A stretch of 64,000 nt of DNA from CAZVAR01 sp964625225 (GTDB lineage Bacteria > Pseudomonadota > Alphaproteobacteria > JAJUGE01). The DNA lies in NCBI GenBank assembly GCA_964625225.1, contig CAZVAR010000002.1, forward strand, positions 1 through 64,000, read 5' to 3'. A model generated the notes under the pieces. The model saw only the letters and a list, made by a program, of their open reading frames with translations. It was not told where the DNA came from and made no database searches. Position numbers and translations under genes: made by a program. This document shows positions 51,441 to 60,637 of this stretch, in pieces. Numbering within the stretch: position 1 is the stretch's first letter; each line of letters opens with the position of its first letter.

Positions 51441-53375
51441 TCAGCTCACAAGGTGGCGGTAGATGACGGGAAGCGCCTCCGGCAGCTTCTCGATCCGGCC
51501 GATCATGGCGTAGCCGCCGCGCCCGAAAATGTAGGGAAAATAATCGCGCGCCCGCCGATCCACCGTAACGCCGAACACCGCCAACCCCTGACGCCGCGCG
51601 TCGAGCACCGCGCGACGCGTGTCCTCCACGGCATAGCGACCCTCATAATGGTCCAGGTCGTTCGGCTTGCCGTCGGTCAGCACCAGCAGCAGGCGGTGTT
51701 GCTGCGGTCGCTCGCCCAGCTCGCTCGCCGCATGGCGCAACGCCGTGCCCATGCGTGTGTAGAGCCCCGGACGCAGCGCCGCGATCCGGCGGACCGCACT
51801 CCGGTCGAGCGGTGCATCGAACTCCTTGACGCTGTCGATCCGGACATGCCCGCGCTTGCGCGAGGTGAAGGCGCGAACCGCGAACGCATCGCCGCAGGCC
51901 TCGAGTCCGAATGCGAGAGCCGTGAGCGCTTCCTTTTCGACATCCAGCACCCGGCAGTCGTCGACCCAGCTGTCGGTGGACAGGGATACATCGACCAGAA
52001 TCGACACGGCGAGGTCGCGCGCTTCGGCCCGCGTCGCCTGGTAGATCCGGTCGCAGACGGCGCCGCTGGCGACGAGGTCGCAACGGGCGCGGACGACCGC
52101 GTCCATATCGAGATCGGTACCGTCGAGCTGGCGCCGCACGATCTCGCGCCGCGGCCGCAGCGCCTCGAACTGCCGGCGGACGCGGCGGATGCGCCGGCGC
52201 GCCGCCGCGTCCGGGCACCACAGCTCGCCACCCTCGGCGGCCGGCTGCACGTACACGGCGCAGTAGTTCTCGCGATAGGACCGGCGGCGCCAGTCCCATT
52301 CGGGGTAGGTGAGCGGCGCTGCGGCCAGGGCAACGTCGGCCGCCGCGGCGCTCGGCGCGAGATCGAGTTCCATGCGCAGCCGGGTCGAGGCTGGCCGCCG
52401 CTGCCGACCGAGGGTGATCGTCTCCATATCCTCGGCGGCGGCCTTGGCGCCTTCCGCATCCTCGTCGTCCGAGGCGCGGTTGACGTTGACCATCTCGGCC
52501 CAGGTCAACACCAACTCGCCCTTGTTGACGAGGATAAACGGGTCGTTGCGTTCGGCCTGATCGTAGTGCCGCCGCGACGCACGCCGTCGCCGACCGTCGC
52601 GCACGTCTTCCGCACGCCCGCCTTCCGGGTCCTCCGCTGCGGCTGCCGGCGCCCCGGACTCGGGCGCCGGTATCACATCGCCCCATAGCGGCACCGGCAG
52701 GAAGGGGCGATAGCGGCGCGGCGCCGCGAGACCCCGCAGCGGGGCATCCCCGAGCACGACCGCGCGCAGCGGTGCGGCCGGACCGTCCGCCGGCGGACCG
52801 CCGAGCAGCTCCATCACGATCGCCTCCACGGCCTGTTCGGTCGCGGGCAGGCGGCGATGCGGCCGGATAGCGCGCAGCGCGGCCGCAAGACGGGCATGAG
52901 GATTGCGGAGCCCGGGCCAGGTGGCGAGAATCCGACGGGTCGTCCGGGCGGTTCGGCGCAGGAAGGCCAGATCCGTCTGCAGCGGATCATCGAGCCGTTG
53001 CGCCGGATCCGCGTCGGCGACGGCGAGGAAGGCTGCCAGCCACAGATAGAGGTCGCGGTTCAGTTCGCGATCGGCGAACAGGCCGATGCGCGCCGGCAGC
53101 AGCAAGCGCTCCGGGCTGCGCTCGGCCGTTTCCAGGCGCTCCCGCTCGACGCCGATGCGTTGCCACAGGCGCAAGCGATGGGCGGAGGTCTGCGGCATGC
53201 CGGCGGCGATCTCGATCCCCGGTGTTCCGCCCAAGGCGCGGAAGAACACGCCGAGGCCGCGCACGTCGTCCATCGCTACGGCCGCATCCGGGTGGAACGG
53301 GTAGGTCGTGGTTCCGCCGACCAGGCGGTGCCAAAGCCGGCCGACCGTCTCCTCGGGGTCGAGCAGCTCACGCAT
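51441..53375 (-). CDS. norD: Nitric oxide reductase activation protein NorD
   Basis: A 644-aa protein with a C-terminal von Willebrand factor A domain. Its MIDAS motif is ILVDVSLSTDSW (about residue 455) with LLVLTDGKPND later. The N-terminal part is helical and Arg-rich. NorD works with the NorQ ATPase to insert the metal centres of cytochrome-c-dependent NO reductase. Its ATG overlaps the norQ stop by one base (TGATG), so translation is coupled. It is somewhat longer than some NorD proteins because of an acidic insert (ASDDEDAEGAKAAAEDME). Confidence 0.9.
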   Translation of the reverse strand: MRELLDPEETVGRLWHRLVGGTTTYPFHPDAAVAMDDVRGLGVFFRALGGTPGIEIAAGMPQTSAHRLRLWQRIGVERERLETAERSPERLLLPARIGLFADRELNRDLYLWLAAFLAVADADPAQRLDDPLQTDLAFLRRTARTTRRILATWPGLRNPHARLAAALRAIRPHRRLPATEQAVEAIVMELLGGPPADGPAAPLRAVVLGDAPLRGLAAPRRYRPFLPVPLWGDVIPAPESGAPAAAAEDPEGGRAEDVRDGRRRRASRRHYDQAERNDPFILVNKGELVLTWAEMVNVNRASDDEDAEGAKAAAEDMETITLGRQRRPASTRLRMELDLAPSAAAADVALAAAPLTYPEWDWRRRSYRENYCAVYVQPAAEGGELWCPDAAARRRIRRVRRQFEALRPRREIVRRQLDGTDLDMDAVVRARCDLVASGAVCDRIYQATRAEARDLAVSILVDVSLSTDSWVDDCRVLDVEKEALTALAFGLEACGDAFAVRAFTSRKRGHVRIDSVKEFDAPLDRSAVRRIAALRPGLYTRMGTALRHAASELGERPQQHRLLLVLTDGKPNDLDHYEGRYAVEDTRRAVLDARRQGLAVFGVTVDRRARDYFPYIFGRGGYAMIGRIEKLPEALPVIYRHLVS

Positions 53376-54199
53376 CAGCCGGTCGCGGCGCGCACGAGAT
53401 CGAGCAGCCCCTGTTTCACGTCGGCATCGTCCGTCAACGGTTCGACGATCGCGGCGATCGAGGCGCTCAGGGGATCCATGCCGTCGCGCATCAGCATGGC
53501 GCAGTAGACGAGCAGGCGTGTCGAGACCGTCTCCTCGAGATCGACGCCCTGGAGGCGGCGAAGCTGGATCGCGAGGTTCACCAGCGGCCGGCAGCGCTCG
53601 GGCGCGAGCCCGCTCTCGGCCGCGACGATCTCGACCTCCGCGTCGGGCGGCGGAAATCCGAACTCTATCGCGAGAAACCGTTGGCGCGTGCTGGGTTTCA
53701 ACGACTTCAGAATGTTCTGGTAACCGGGATTGTAGGAGACCACCAGCATGAAGCGTTCCGGTGCGACCAGCAGTTCGCCGGTCCGCTCCAGCGGCAGGAT
53801 GCGCCGGCTGTCGGTCAGCGGGTGGATCACGACGGTAACGTCCTTGCGTGCCTCCACCACCTCGTCGAGATAGCAGATCCCGCCCTGCCGCACCGCATGC
53901 GAGAGCGGGCCGTCCACCCAAACGGTTTCCCCGCCTTGCAGGAGGTAGCGTCCGGTGAGGTCAGCCGCCGTCAGATCGTCGTGGCAGGCAACGGTGAACA
54001 GGGGCAGCTGCAGCCGCGCGGCCATGTGGGCGACGAAGCGGGTCTTGCCGCACCCGGTCGGTCCCTTGAGCAACAGCGGCAGCCGGTTGCGGAACGCCGC
54101 CTCGAACAGCGCGACTTCATTGCCGACCGGCCGGTAGAACGGGATGCCGTCTGCGGCAGCCCGTTCCAGCGCGGCCATCGGAGCGCTGGGGGAGGTCAT
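53375..54199 (-). CDS. norQ: MoxR-family AAA ATPase NorQ
   Basis: A 274-aa AAA+ ATPase. Walker A is LLLKGPTGCGKTRF (about residues 42-55), Walker B ICYLDEVVEARKD and sensor-1 MLVVSYNPGYQN. The sequence is typical of NorQ/CbbQ: PTRQRF, here KPSTRQRFLAIEF. It acts with NorD in maturation of NO reductase. The gene lies 37 bases after norB. The start at 54199 fits the family N-terminus. Confidence 0.93.
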   Translation of the reverse strand: MTSPSAPMAALERAAADGIPFYRPVGNEVALFEAAFRNRLPLLLKGPTGCGKTRFVAHMAARLQLPLFTVACHDDLTAADLTGRYLLQGGETVWVDGPLSHAVRQGGICYLDEVVEARKDVTVVIHPLTDSRRILPLERTGELLVAPERFMLVVSYNPGYQNILKSLKPSTRQRFLAIEFGFPPPDAEVEIVAAESGLAPERCRPLVNLAIQLRRLQGVDLEETVSTRLLVYCAMLMRDGMDPLSASIAAIVEPLTDDADVKQGLLDLVRAATG

Positions 54200-54236
54200 C
54201 GCCGCCCCTGCACGACGCCCGAGGGCGGGGGGCCGC

Positions 54237-55598
54237 TCACTCGGCCGGCGCCGCCGGCCTGGCGATGGTCCCGGTCGGGCGTGTCACCTGGGCCCGCACC
54301 GGGCCGAGGATCGCGGCCACGAACAGCAGAACGCCGAACAGGACAAACGCGCCGGCGGTCAGGCGCATGACGTAGAACAGCACGAGCTGATCCTGCACCT
54401 CCATGAAATACATGCCCATGACCCGCTGCAGATGGATTTGGACCGCGCCGCCGAAGGTGAGCGTCATCGCCATGAAGAACATGGCGGAGCTCATGATCCA
54501 GAAGCTCCACATATTGAGCACCTGGTTGTAGGGCTGCACGCCGCGCAGGCTCGGCATGGCGTAGCTGATGATCGCGAGATTGATCCCGACATAAGCGCCG
54601 AAAAAGGCGAGGTGGCCGTGCGCCGCAGTGACCTGCGTGCCGTGCGAGTAGTAATTGATTCCGTGCAGGGTATGCATGAAGCCCCAGACGCCGGCACCGA
54701 AGAAGGCCAGCACCGGCGTGCCGAGGCTCCACAGCAGGGCCGCCCGGTTCGGGTGCTCACGTCGGCCCTGATAGACCATGTAGAAGGCGAACAGAACCAT
54801 TGCGAAAAACGGCAGCACTTCGAGAACGGAGAAGATGCTGCCGACCCACAGCCAATAGGACGGTAGACCGATCCAGAAATAATGGTGACCGGTGCCGAGG
54901 AGCCCGCTGAACAGCGACAGGCCGACGATGACGTACATCCATTTCTCGATGACTTCGCGGTCGACGCCGGTCAGCTTGATCAGCAGATAGGCCAGCAGGG
55001 CCGCCATGATCAGCTCCCACACGCCCTCCACCCAGAGATGGACCACGTACCACCAGTACATCTTGTCCAGCACGAGATTGTGCGGGTTGTAGAAGGCGAA
55101 GAGATAAAAGATCGTGGCACCCCAAAGGCCGAGCAGCAGCACGCTTCCGACTGCAGTGCGGCGCCCCTTCAGATAGGTCATGGTCACGTTCGCCATGAAC
55201 ATGACGACGGCGAGCGCGATGAGGATCTTGACCCAGGTCGGCTGCTCCAGGAACTCCCGCCCCTCGTAAATGCGGAAGGCGTAGCCGATCACCGCAGCCG
55301 CACCGGCGAAGGTGAGCACGACGAGTTGCACCAGCGCGAGCGGCCGGCTCCACAGGTCGCGCTCGGTCTCCTCCGGCAGCAGGTAATAGGTCGCGCCAAA
55401 GAAGCCGAGCAGCAGCCACACGATCAGCAGATTGGTGTGGATCATCCGCAGGACACTGAACGGCAACGTCTCCGCGAGAAAATTGGGGAATACGTAGACG
55501 ATGCCGGCCAGCACGCCGAAAGTCACCTGGCCGACGAACAGCGCCATCGCGACGGCGAAGTACCAGTAGGCGACCCGCTGGGTCTCGTATCGCAGCAT
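54237..55598 (-). CDS. norB: Nitric oxide reductase large subunit NorB
   Basis: A 453-aa inner-membrane haem protein with about twelve helices that reduces two NO to N2O. Haem and Fe-B ligand histidines are visible in VLRMIHTNLLIVWLLLGF, WWYVVHLWVEGVWELI, GTGHHYFWIG and VTAAHGHLAFFGAYVG. The glutamates in EGVWELIMAA near the binuclear site are retained. Length and lack of an N-terminal extension mark the cytochrome-c-dependent (cNOR) type, consistent with norC upstream. It contributes to denitrification or NO detoxification. Confidence 0.95.
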   Translation of the reverse strand: MLRYETQRVAYWYFAVAMALFVGQVTFGVLAGIVYVFPNFLAETLPFSVLRMIHTNLLIVWLLLGFFGATYYLLPEETERDLWSRPLALVQLVVLTFAGAAAVIGYAFRIYEGREFLEQPTWVKILIALAVVMFMANVTMTYLKGRRTAVGSVLLLGLWGATIFYLFAFYNPHNLVLDKMYWWYVVHLWVEGVWELIMAALLAYLLIKLTGVDREVIEKWMYVIVGLSLFSGLLGTGHHYFWIGLPSYWLWVGSIFSVLEVLPFFAMVLFAFYMVYQGRREHPNRAALLWSLGTPVLAFFGAGVWGFMHTLHGINYYSHGTQVTAAHGHLAFFGAYVGINLAIISYAMPSLRGVQPYNQVLNMWSFWIMSSAMFFMAMTLTFGGAVQIHLQRVMGMYFMEVQDQLVLFYVMRLTAGAFVLFGVLLFVAAILGPVRAQVTRPTGTIARPAAPAE

Positions 55599-55646
55599 TT
55601 CCTTCGCCTTTCCTCTTCGTGCTCTTGGGACCGGACGGGGACGGTT

Positions 55647-56093
55647 TCAGCCGGCTTCGGTAGGCGGCCAGTTCAGCGTGTCGATCTCGCTCGTCCAGCG
55701 GAAAAACTCGGCGAGATCGTTGAGCTGTTCGTCGGTCAGATTGAACTGCGGCATCTGGCGCCGACCCTCGATGCCGGTCGGTTGGGCCTGCATCCAGGCC
55801 TTGATCGCCTCGCGTGCGCCGTCGGGATCGTCGCGGCCGCCGTAGCGGATCCAGACATTGCCCAGCTCGGGAGCGAAATAGGCGCCCTCGCCGAGCAGCG
55901 TGTGGCAGTTGATGCAGGAGTTCTGTTCCCATACCCGCTTACCGCGGGCGACGGCCTCGCTCATCTCCGGCGTGGAGACCGTGACCGCATACCAGTGGCT
56001 GTGACCCGAAAGGGCGAGGAAGACGACAAGGAAGAAAATCGATCCACCGTAAAAGATGTTGCGGGCGGTTGCCCGCGTAAGTCCTTGCCCCAT
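55647..56093 (-). CDS. norC: Nitric oxide reductase cytochrome c subunit NorC
   Basis: A 148-aa membrane-anchored cytochrome c. One N-terminal helix (IFYGGSIFFLVVFLALSGHS) is followed by the haem motif Cys60-Ile-Asn-Cys63-His64 and the axial methionine in GRRQMPQFNLTDEQL. It passes electrons to NorB. The start at 56093 gives the normal length. It is the first gene of norCBQD; the 890 bases before it are gene-poor, so regulation acts there. Confidence 0.95.
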   Translation of the reverse strand: MGQGLTRATARNIFYGGSIFFLVVFLALSGHSHWYAVTVSTPEMSEAVARGKRVWEQNSCINCHTLLGEGAYFAPELGNVWIRYGGRDDPDGAREAIKAWMQAQPTGIEGRRQMPQFNLTDEQLNDLAEFFRWTSEIDTLNWPPTEAG

Positions 56094-56210
56094 GGCGTTC
56101 GCCCCTCCCTGAAATAGGAAAATCGTGCAATCCCCGGAACGGAGTACCTCTTGACGGTGTGGACCAGCGATACCGAATAGGGAAGGCTCATCGCCGCCTA
56201 CGGTCAAGCG

Positions 56211-56233
56211 GAATGAACCTTCCGGGATCATTC
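56211..56233. promoter_or_regulatory. Dyad upstream of norC
   Basis: GAATGA (56211-56216) and TCATTC (56228-56233) form an inverted repeat with an 11-base spacer, about 118 bases upstream of the norC ATG. It is a possible regulator site; it does not match the FNR/NNR consensus TTGAT-N4-ATCAA, which I did not find here. Confidence 0.3.
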
Positions 56234-56483
56234 GGCTCTTTCCGGTAATTCGAAGCGATCCCTTTCGAAGGGCTCGGATTCGACCGGGCACCCGTTGCCG
56301 GATGCGCCGAGGCGTCGCAGCGGGCCGTCCGCCGCCGGCCGTCCCGGGCACGATGCCGGAGACGGCCTCACCCGCACCGACGCGGTTGCGAGCGGTCGGC
56401 GGCCGCGTCGGGAGGAGCCGATTCACGGTGCCGGCCCGGAACAGCCGGAGCGCTCCGGCGGCAGGAGGTGTCCCTGGACAGCG

Positions 56484-56831
56484 TTAAGGATTGCGCCGGG
56501 TCGGGTCGGCGGCCGCTGCTCCTGATGCCGGTGGCCTCGGCTCGAACCTGGCGTGCGGACCGGCTCGGAGGGTGGGAAGAGGGCGGGCGATCCGCTGCAG
56601 GTCGCCGGTGAGCTCGCACAGCGCGAAGGATGCTGCGAAGACCCGCCCGGCCGCGATGCCCGGTAGCGGCTCGGTGGTGCGGCCGAGAGGGTACCGCACG
56701 CCGCCATGTGCCGTTTCGGGGAAGACGAGCGGAGCGGTCATGGTTCCGACCATGGTGCCGAGCACGATCACGGGCACCCGGATACACGCGGCTGCCACCC
56801 CGTCGCTGCCGGCAGCGAGGATCGGAGTCAC
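56484..56831 (-). CDS. Doubtful 115-aa open frame
   Basis: The first 80 residues (MTPILAAGSDGVAAACIRVP, VIVLGTMVGTMTAPLVFPET) look like real protein with a hydrophobic stretch, while the tail is Pro/Arg-rich. There is no signal peptide, no obvious ribosome binding site and no family I recognise. It may be a remnant. The rest of 56094-56983 holds no gene that I can support. Confidence 0.25.
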   Translation of the reverse strand: MTPILAAGSDGVAAACIRVPVIVLGTMVGTMTAPLVFPETAHGGVRYPLGRTTEPLPGIAAGRVFAASFALCELTGDLQRIARPLPTLRAGPHARFEPRPPASGAAAADPTRRNP

Positions 56832-56983
56832 CGCCGCCAGACCGCAGCGTGTCCCCGGGCGCGGCGATCAGGCCGGACGGCCCCTGCTCGCGAAGCGACA
56901 TGATCGACCCGAACCCCGAGGGAGACACGGCCCGGGGAGCACCCCCGCGGGGCGATCGGGTTGCGTGCCGGCGGCCGGCGGGA

Positions 56984-58111
56984 TCAGGTCAAAATCTCGA
57001 CGGCGTATGTCCGGAGCCGATCCTCGTCCACCGCGATGCCGAGCCCCGGCGTGGTCGGTACCACCACCTTGCCGTCGCGGACGGGGAAGGGCTCGGCCAG
57101 GAGGTCCTCGGCCAGATAGTAGGTTGCCTGATAGAACTCGCAGCCAAGCGAGATGTTCGGCGTCGCCGCGATCATATGGGTGCCCGCGAGATGGGCGATG
57201 CCGGTCTCGAACATGTCGCCGCCATAGCAGGCGATGCCGGCCGCCTCGGCGATGCCGGCGATCTGCTGGCCGCGGCGCAGGCCGCCGCATTTCATGATCT
57301 TGACGCTGATCAGGTCGGCCGCACGCATGGACGCGACCCGCAGCGCGTCGGCCGGCGTGAAGGCGCTCTCGTCGGCCATGATCGGCGTGTCGACGGCCCG
57401 GGCGATCGCCGCCAGCGCCTCGACCTGGTCACCGGGGACGGGCTGTTCGATGAAGGTCGGGCGGAAGCGCTCCATGTCCCGGACCTGCCGCAGCGCATCC
57501 CACGGCTGGAGGCCCTGATTGTAGTCGATGCGCAGATCGGCGTCGGCCGGCAGGTCGGCGCGCAGCCGCTCCATGCGGGCCATGTCCTCGTGGTGTCCGG
57601 CGAAGCCGGTCTTGACCTTGAAGACGCGCAGGCCGTCGGCGCAGAGCTGCCGGACCATCTCCAGATCCGCGCCGAAATCGGGGTTGGCGATTGAGAAGCT
57701 GAGCGGAATCTCGTCGCGGACACGGCCGCCGAGCAGGTCGCAGATCGGCATCCCCTTCGCCTTGCCGACGATGTCGAGCAGGGCCGTCTCCAGCGCCGCC
57801 TTCGCCTCGCCGCAATGGACGACGGTCCGGTCGGCGCGGCGCATCAGCCACTCGACCCGGAACGGATCGGCACCGAGCAGCAGCGGGCGCAGATGGATGT
57901 GCAGCGCCGCGGCGTTCGCCTCCGCCGTGCCGGTGAACACCGCCCAGGGCGCGCCCTCGCCCCAGCCGGTGATGCCGGCGTCGGTGTCGAGGCGCAGGAT
58001 CACGTTGACGCTCTCGCTGACGTCGCCGATGCCGTGGGAATGAACGGCCTTCACCGGGATGCGCGTCACGTAGACGGTGACGCCGGTGATCGCGATGCCG
58101 CTCGCAGCCAT
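56984..58111 (-). CDS. Enolase-superfamily racemase/cycloisomerase (MLE-like)
   Basis: A 375-aa protein of the muconate-lactonising/mandelate racemase superfamily. The N-terminal capping domain runs to about residue 125; the barrel has the KxK motif FKVKTGFAGHHEDM, metal ligands in LRIDYNQGL, FIEQPV and MADESAF, and the second-side lysine in ISVKIMKCGG. This is the MLE-subgroup pattern, which includes dipeptide epimerases, N-acylamino-acid racemases and cycloisomerases. It starts two bases after the aspartate dehydrogenase stop, so it may racemise an amino-acid-derived substrate for the neighbouring enzymes. The exact reaction is unknown. Confidence 0.85.
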   Translation of the reverse strand: MAASGIAITGVTVYVTRIPVKAVHSHGIGDVSESVNVILRLDTDAGITGWGEGAPWAVFTGTAEANAAALHIHLRPLLLGADPFRVEWLMRRADRTVVHCGEAKAALETALLDIVGKAKGMPICDLLGGRVRDEIPLSFSIANPDFGADLEMVRQLCADGLRVFKVKTGFAGHHEDMARMERLRADLPADADLRIDYNQGLQPWDALRQVRDMERFRPTFIEQPVPGDQVEALAAIARAVDTPIMADESAFTPADALRVASMRAADLISVKIMKCGGLRRGQQIAGIAEAAGIACYGGDMFETGIAHLAGTHMIAATPNISLGCEFYQATYYLAEDLLAEPFPVRDGKVVVPTTPGLGIAVDEDRLRTYAVEILT

Positions 58112-58113
58112 GG

Positions 58114-58953
58114 TCAGCTCCCAACCCGGATCGGGGAGACCATGTTGCGCAGCGCCGCCATGATGCTCGGCGCGACGATCCGGCTGGTGTTTCGGTTGGC
58201 CGGAGAGGGGCGGTTAAAGGCGGTCATGTCGAGCCGCACCGCCTCGGCATCGACTTCGACATGGTGGATGGCGCCGGGAATGTCGGGGTCGCACCAGACC
58301 TCGATCTGGGTCCGGTCGAGGCCGACGCCGGCCAGGCTCAGCGCCACCGCCACGTTGAAGTGCCGCGGGAAGGCGGCCGCCGCTTCGCGGGCGGTCCCCT
58401 GAAAGACGCGCACCGGCGCCTCGGGCGGGGTCGAGAAGTCGAAGCCCTGCGCCTTGATGTAGGGCTCCTTCGCAAGCGAGTCCGGCCGGATTCGCGATGT
58501 CAACGACACCGTGCCGATGCCCGACTCGCGGGCGCAGCGGATTTCGTCCAGGCCGGGCATCGCGCCGTTGGCGATCTGAATCACTCCGCCATGCCGTTCT
58601 GCGAGCTCGATTAGGTCGAGATGGGCTGCGAGCGCGCCGACGCTGACCGCGACCAGCGTCTTTCCGGCGGTCAGCGTCGCCCGGGCGATCTCCGGGAAAG
58701 CGTCGTAGGTGGCGCACTCGACGACCACCTCCGCGTGCTGCGGCAGCTCGGTGGCGGGGACCACCAGCGGGCGCGGATCGAGGTCGGCGCTCGCTTCGCG
58801 TGCGCGGCCGAGATCGCCGGCCGAGATCGCGGTCAGGCGCACCTGCGGGATCTCGCCGGCGGCCAGCCGCGGGCCGAGTTGCCGGCCGACATTACCGTAG
58901 CCGGCGAGTGCCACGCGGAGCGGATTGTCCCGGGTGTAGCGGAGGGCGGTCAT
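58114..58953 (-). CDS. L-aspartate dehydrogenase (NadX-like)
   Basis: A 279-aa dehydrogenase with an N-terminal Rossmann motif VALAGYGNVGRQLGPRLAAG and the aspartate-dehydrogenase domain in the C-terminal half (FPRHFNVAVALSLAGVGLDR, EVWCDPDIPGAIHHVEVDAE; the HFNVA histidine is a likely catalytic residue). The family converts L-aspartate to iminosuccinate/oxaloacetate with NAD(P). In the NAD pathway it would partner NadA; no nadA or nadC gene is here. Placement four bases after MmgE/PrpD and two before an enolase-superfamily gene suggests catabolic deamination. Confidence 0.82.
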   Translation of the reverse strand: MTALRYTRDNPLRVALAGYGNVGRQLGPRLAAGEIPQVRLTAISAGDLGRAREASADLDPRPLVVPATELPQHAEVVVECATYDAFPEIARATLTAGKTLVAVSVGALAAHLDLIELAERHGGVIQIANGAMPGLDEIRCARESGIGTVSLTSRIRPDSLAKEPYIKAQGFDFSTPPEAPVRVFQGTAREAAAAFPRHFNVAVALSLAGVGLDRTQIEVWCDPDIPGAIHHVEVDAEAVRLDMTAFNRPSPANRNTSRIVAPSIMAALRNMVSPIRVGS

Positions 58954-58957
58954 CGTC

Positions 58958-60343
58958 TCAGTCTCCTGCCGGCACGCCGAGCAAGGCGGCGAGTCGCGTC
59001 AGGTCGGGTGCCGCCGGCAGCCCCTCGATCGCCGCACGCAGCTCCGCGACGCGGCCGGCCGAGGCGACGGTGCCGGCGAGCGCCTCGAACTTGGCTTCGA
59101 GCTCGGCCTCGCTCATCGGCGTCTCCGGATAGCCGCGGGCGATGTCGTTGCGACGGGTGTAGGTCATGCCGCCGCGCGTCGTCACCTCGATGACGGTCGC
59201 ATAGAAATCGGGGAACAGGCGCTCGAGCTCGCCCTCGTCGGCGACGACGTGGACGCGGCGGCAGAGATCGGCGACCACCGGATCGCTCAGGCGCCGGTCG
59301 ATGAAGATGTCGGCGACCTTCAGACCACGATCGGCAATGGCGACGGGCAGGATGTACTGCGCACAGTGGCTCTTGAGCGGGTTGCCGTCGACGCAATGCA
59401 CACCCGAGCGCGGGAAGTGCATCACCACCCGCTCAATGTCGGCCGGTTTCAGGTCCTCCTCGCGCACGAGCGCCAACAGCGCGTCCAGCGCCGGGTGCAG
59501 GAAGGAGACGCAGGAATAGGGTTTGATCGCCAGCTCCATGATGCCATCCCAGCGCTGGCCGAGCTCCTCGGTCAGCTTGTCCGGCGACGGGTTGCGGCTG
59601 AAGGCGCCGAAGATCGTGTGGCCATGATCGAAGATCGCGGTCGGCCCGCCGAAGCCGCTTCCGGCCAGGAGGGCCGCCGTCACGCCGTTGCGCGCGGCCA
59701 TTCCCATCTGGAAGGGGCGGGCGTTCTCGGTCGGGTCGCTTTCCCAGGCCATCATGCCGGACGCCTGGCAGCCGGCAAGGCCGAAGGCGCGGACCATCGC
59801 CTCGGCGTCGAGGCCGAGCAGGTGACCCGCGGCGGCCGTTGCGCCGAAGGTGCCGCAGACGGCCGAGGGGTGGAAGCCGAGCCGATATTGCTCGGCCGGG
59901 CCGAGGGCGATCGAGACGCGGTACTCGATCTCGCAGCCGATCGCGACGGCATCGAGGAAGCGCTGCCCGGTCGCGCCGGTCCGCTCGCCGACGGCAAGCG
60001 CCGTCGGCACCATGATCGCGATCGGGTGCAGGATGCCCTCGGGATGGTGGGGCTCGATGTCGCAGGCGTAGCCCATCGTGCCGTTCGCCAGCGCGGCATG
60101 GACGCAGCCGGTGCGGAAGCCGTGCCCGACCACGACCGATTCCGGCGTGCCGCTCTGGTCCCGGGCGAAGGCGGCGATCAGTCGGCCGGTCGAATAGGCC
60201 GGGTTCGCCGCAGCCAGGAGTGCGCCGATGCCGTCCAGCACGACGGTCCGGGTGCGCGCCCGCACCGCGTCGGGAACCGCCGCGCCGCTGGTGAAGGCGG
60301 CGAGCGCCTCGGTCATTGCGGCCCGCGCCTCGGAATGTGCCAT
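58958..60343 (-). CDS. MmgE/PrpD family protein
   Basis: A 461-aa member of the MmgE/PrpD fold (2-methylcitrate dehydratase, cis-aconitate decarboxylase and iminodisuccinate epimerase relatives). Typical blocks are TVVLDGIGALLAAANPAYST, GHGFRTGCVHAALANGTMGY, ACDIEPHHPEGILHPIAIMV and FHPSAVCGTFGATAAAGHLL. GGGAG lies upstream of the ATG. It begins the catabolic part of an operon with aspartate dehydrogenase and an MLE-like enzyme, downstream of a TAXI-TRAP transporter. No prpB/prpC genes are near, so a methylcitrate role is unlikely; an imino-acid epimerase role is an attractive guess. Confidence 0.85.
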   Translation of the reverse strand: MAHSEARAAMTEALAAFTSGAAVPDAVRARTRTVVLDGIGALLAAANPAYSTGRLIAAFARDQSGTPESVVVGHGFRTGCVHAALANGTMGYACDIEPHHPEGILHPIAIMVPTALAVGERTGATGQRFLDAVAIGCEIEYRVSIALGPAEQYRLGFHPSAVCGTFGATAAAGHLLGLDAEAMVRAFGLAGCQASGMMAWESDPTENARPFQMGMAARNGVTAALLAGSGFGGPTAIFDHGHTIFGAFSRNPSPDKLTEELGQRWDGIMELAIKPYSCVSFLHPALDALLALVREEDLKPADIERVVMHFPRSGVHCVDGNPLKSHCAQYILPVAIADRGLKVADIFIDRRLSDPVVADLCRRVHVVADEGELERLFPDFYATVIEVTTRGGMTYTRRNDIARGYPETPMSEAELEAKFEALAGTVASAGRVAELRAAIEGLPAAPDLTRLAALLGVPAGD

Positions 60344-60637
60344 CTCGCCCCTGTCCTCCCGCCGAACGTTCCGCCGGAATTACGCGCGCCGCGGCTGCGT
60401 CCTGTCAATTGCCCGGTTCGGGACGTGCGGCGGGCCGGAGAACAGCGAAACCGTCGACGCTCGCCGACATCCGTCGGAACCGGCGCAGCCGAGTGCCGGC
60501 ATCGGGTCGATGCTCCGGAGACGGACGAGACGGGTCGATATGGTGCCTCCGCAAAAGGGGCGATGCGCTTGCGTCATGAAACATGTCCTGCATCCGGCCT
60601 CCACCGTGTGCCCGTCTCGCATACCCTCTGAACGGGT

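Noticed and set aside
58958..60343. 2-methylcitrate dehydratase PrpD
   Set aside because: No prpB, prpC or acnD genes are nearby and the neighbours point to amino-acid-like substrates; only the family name is supported.
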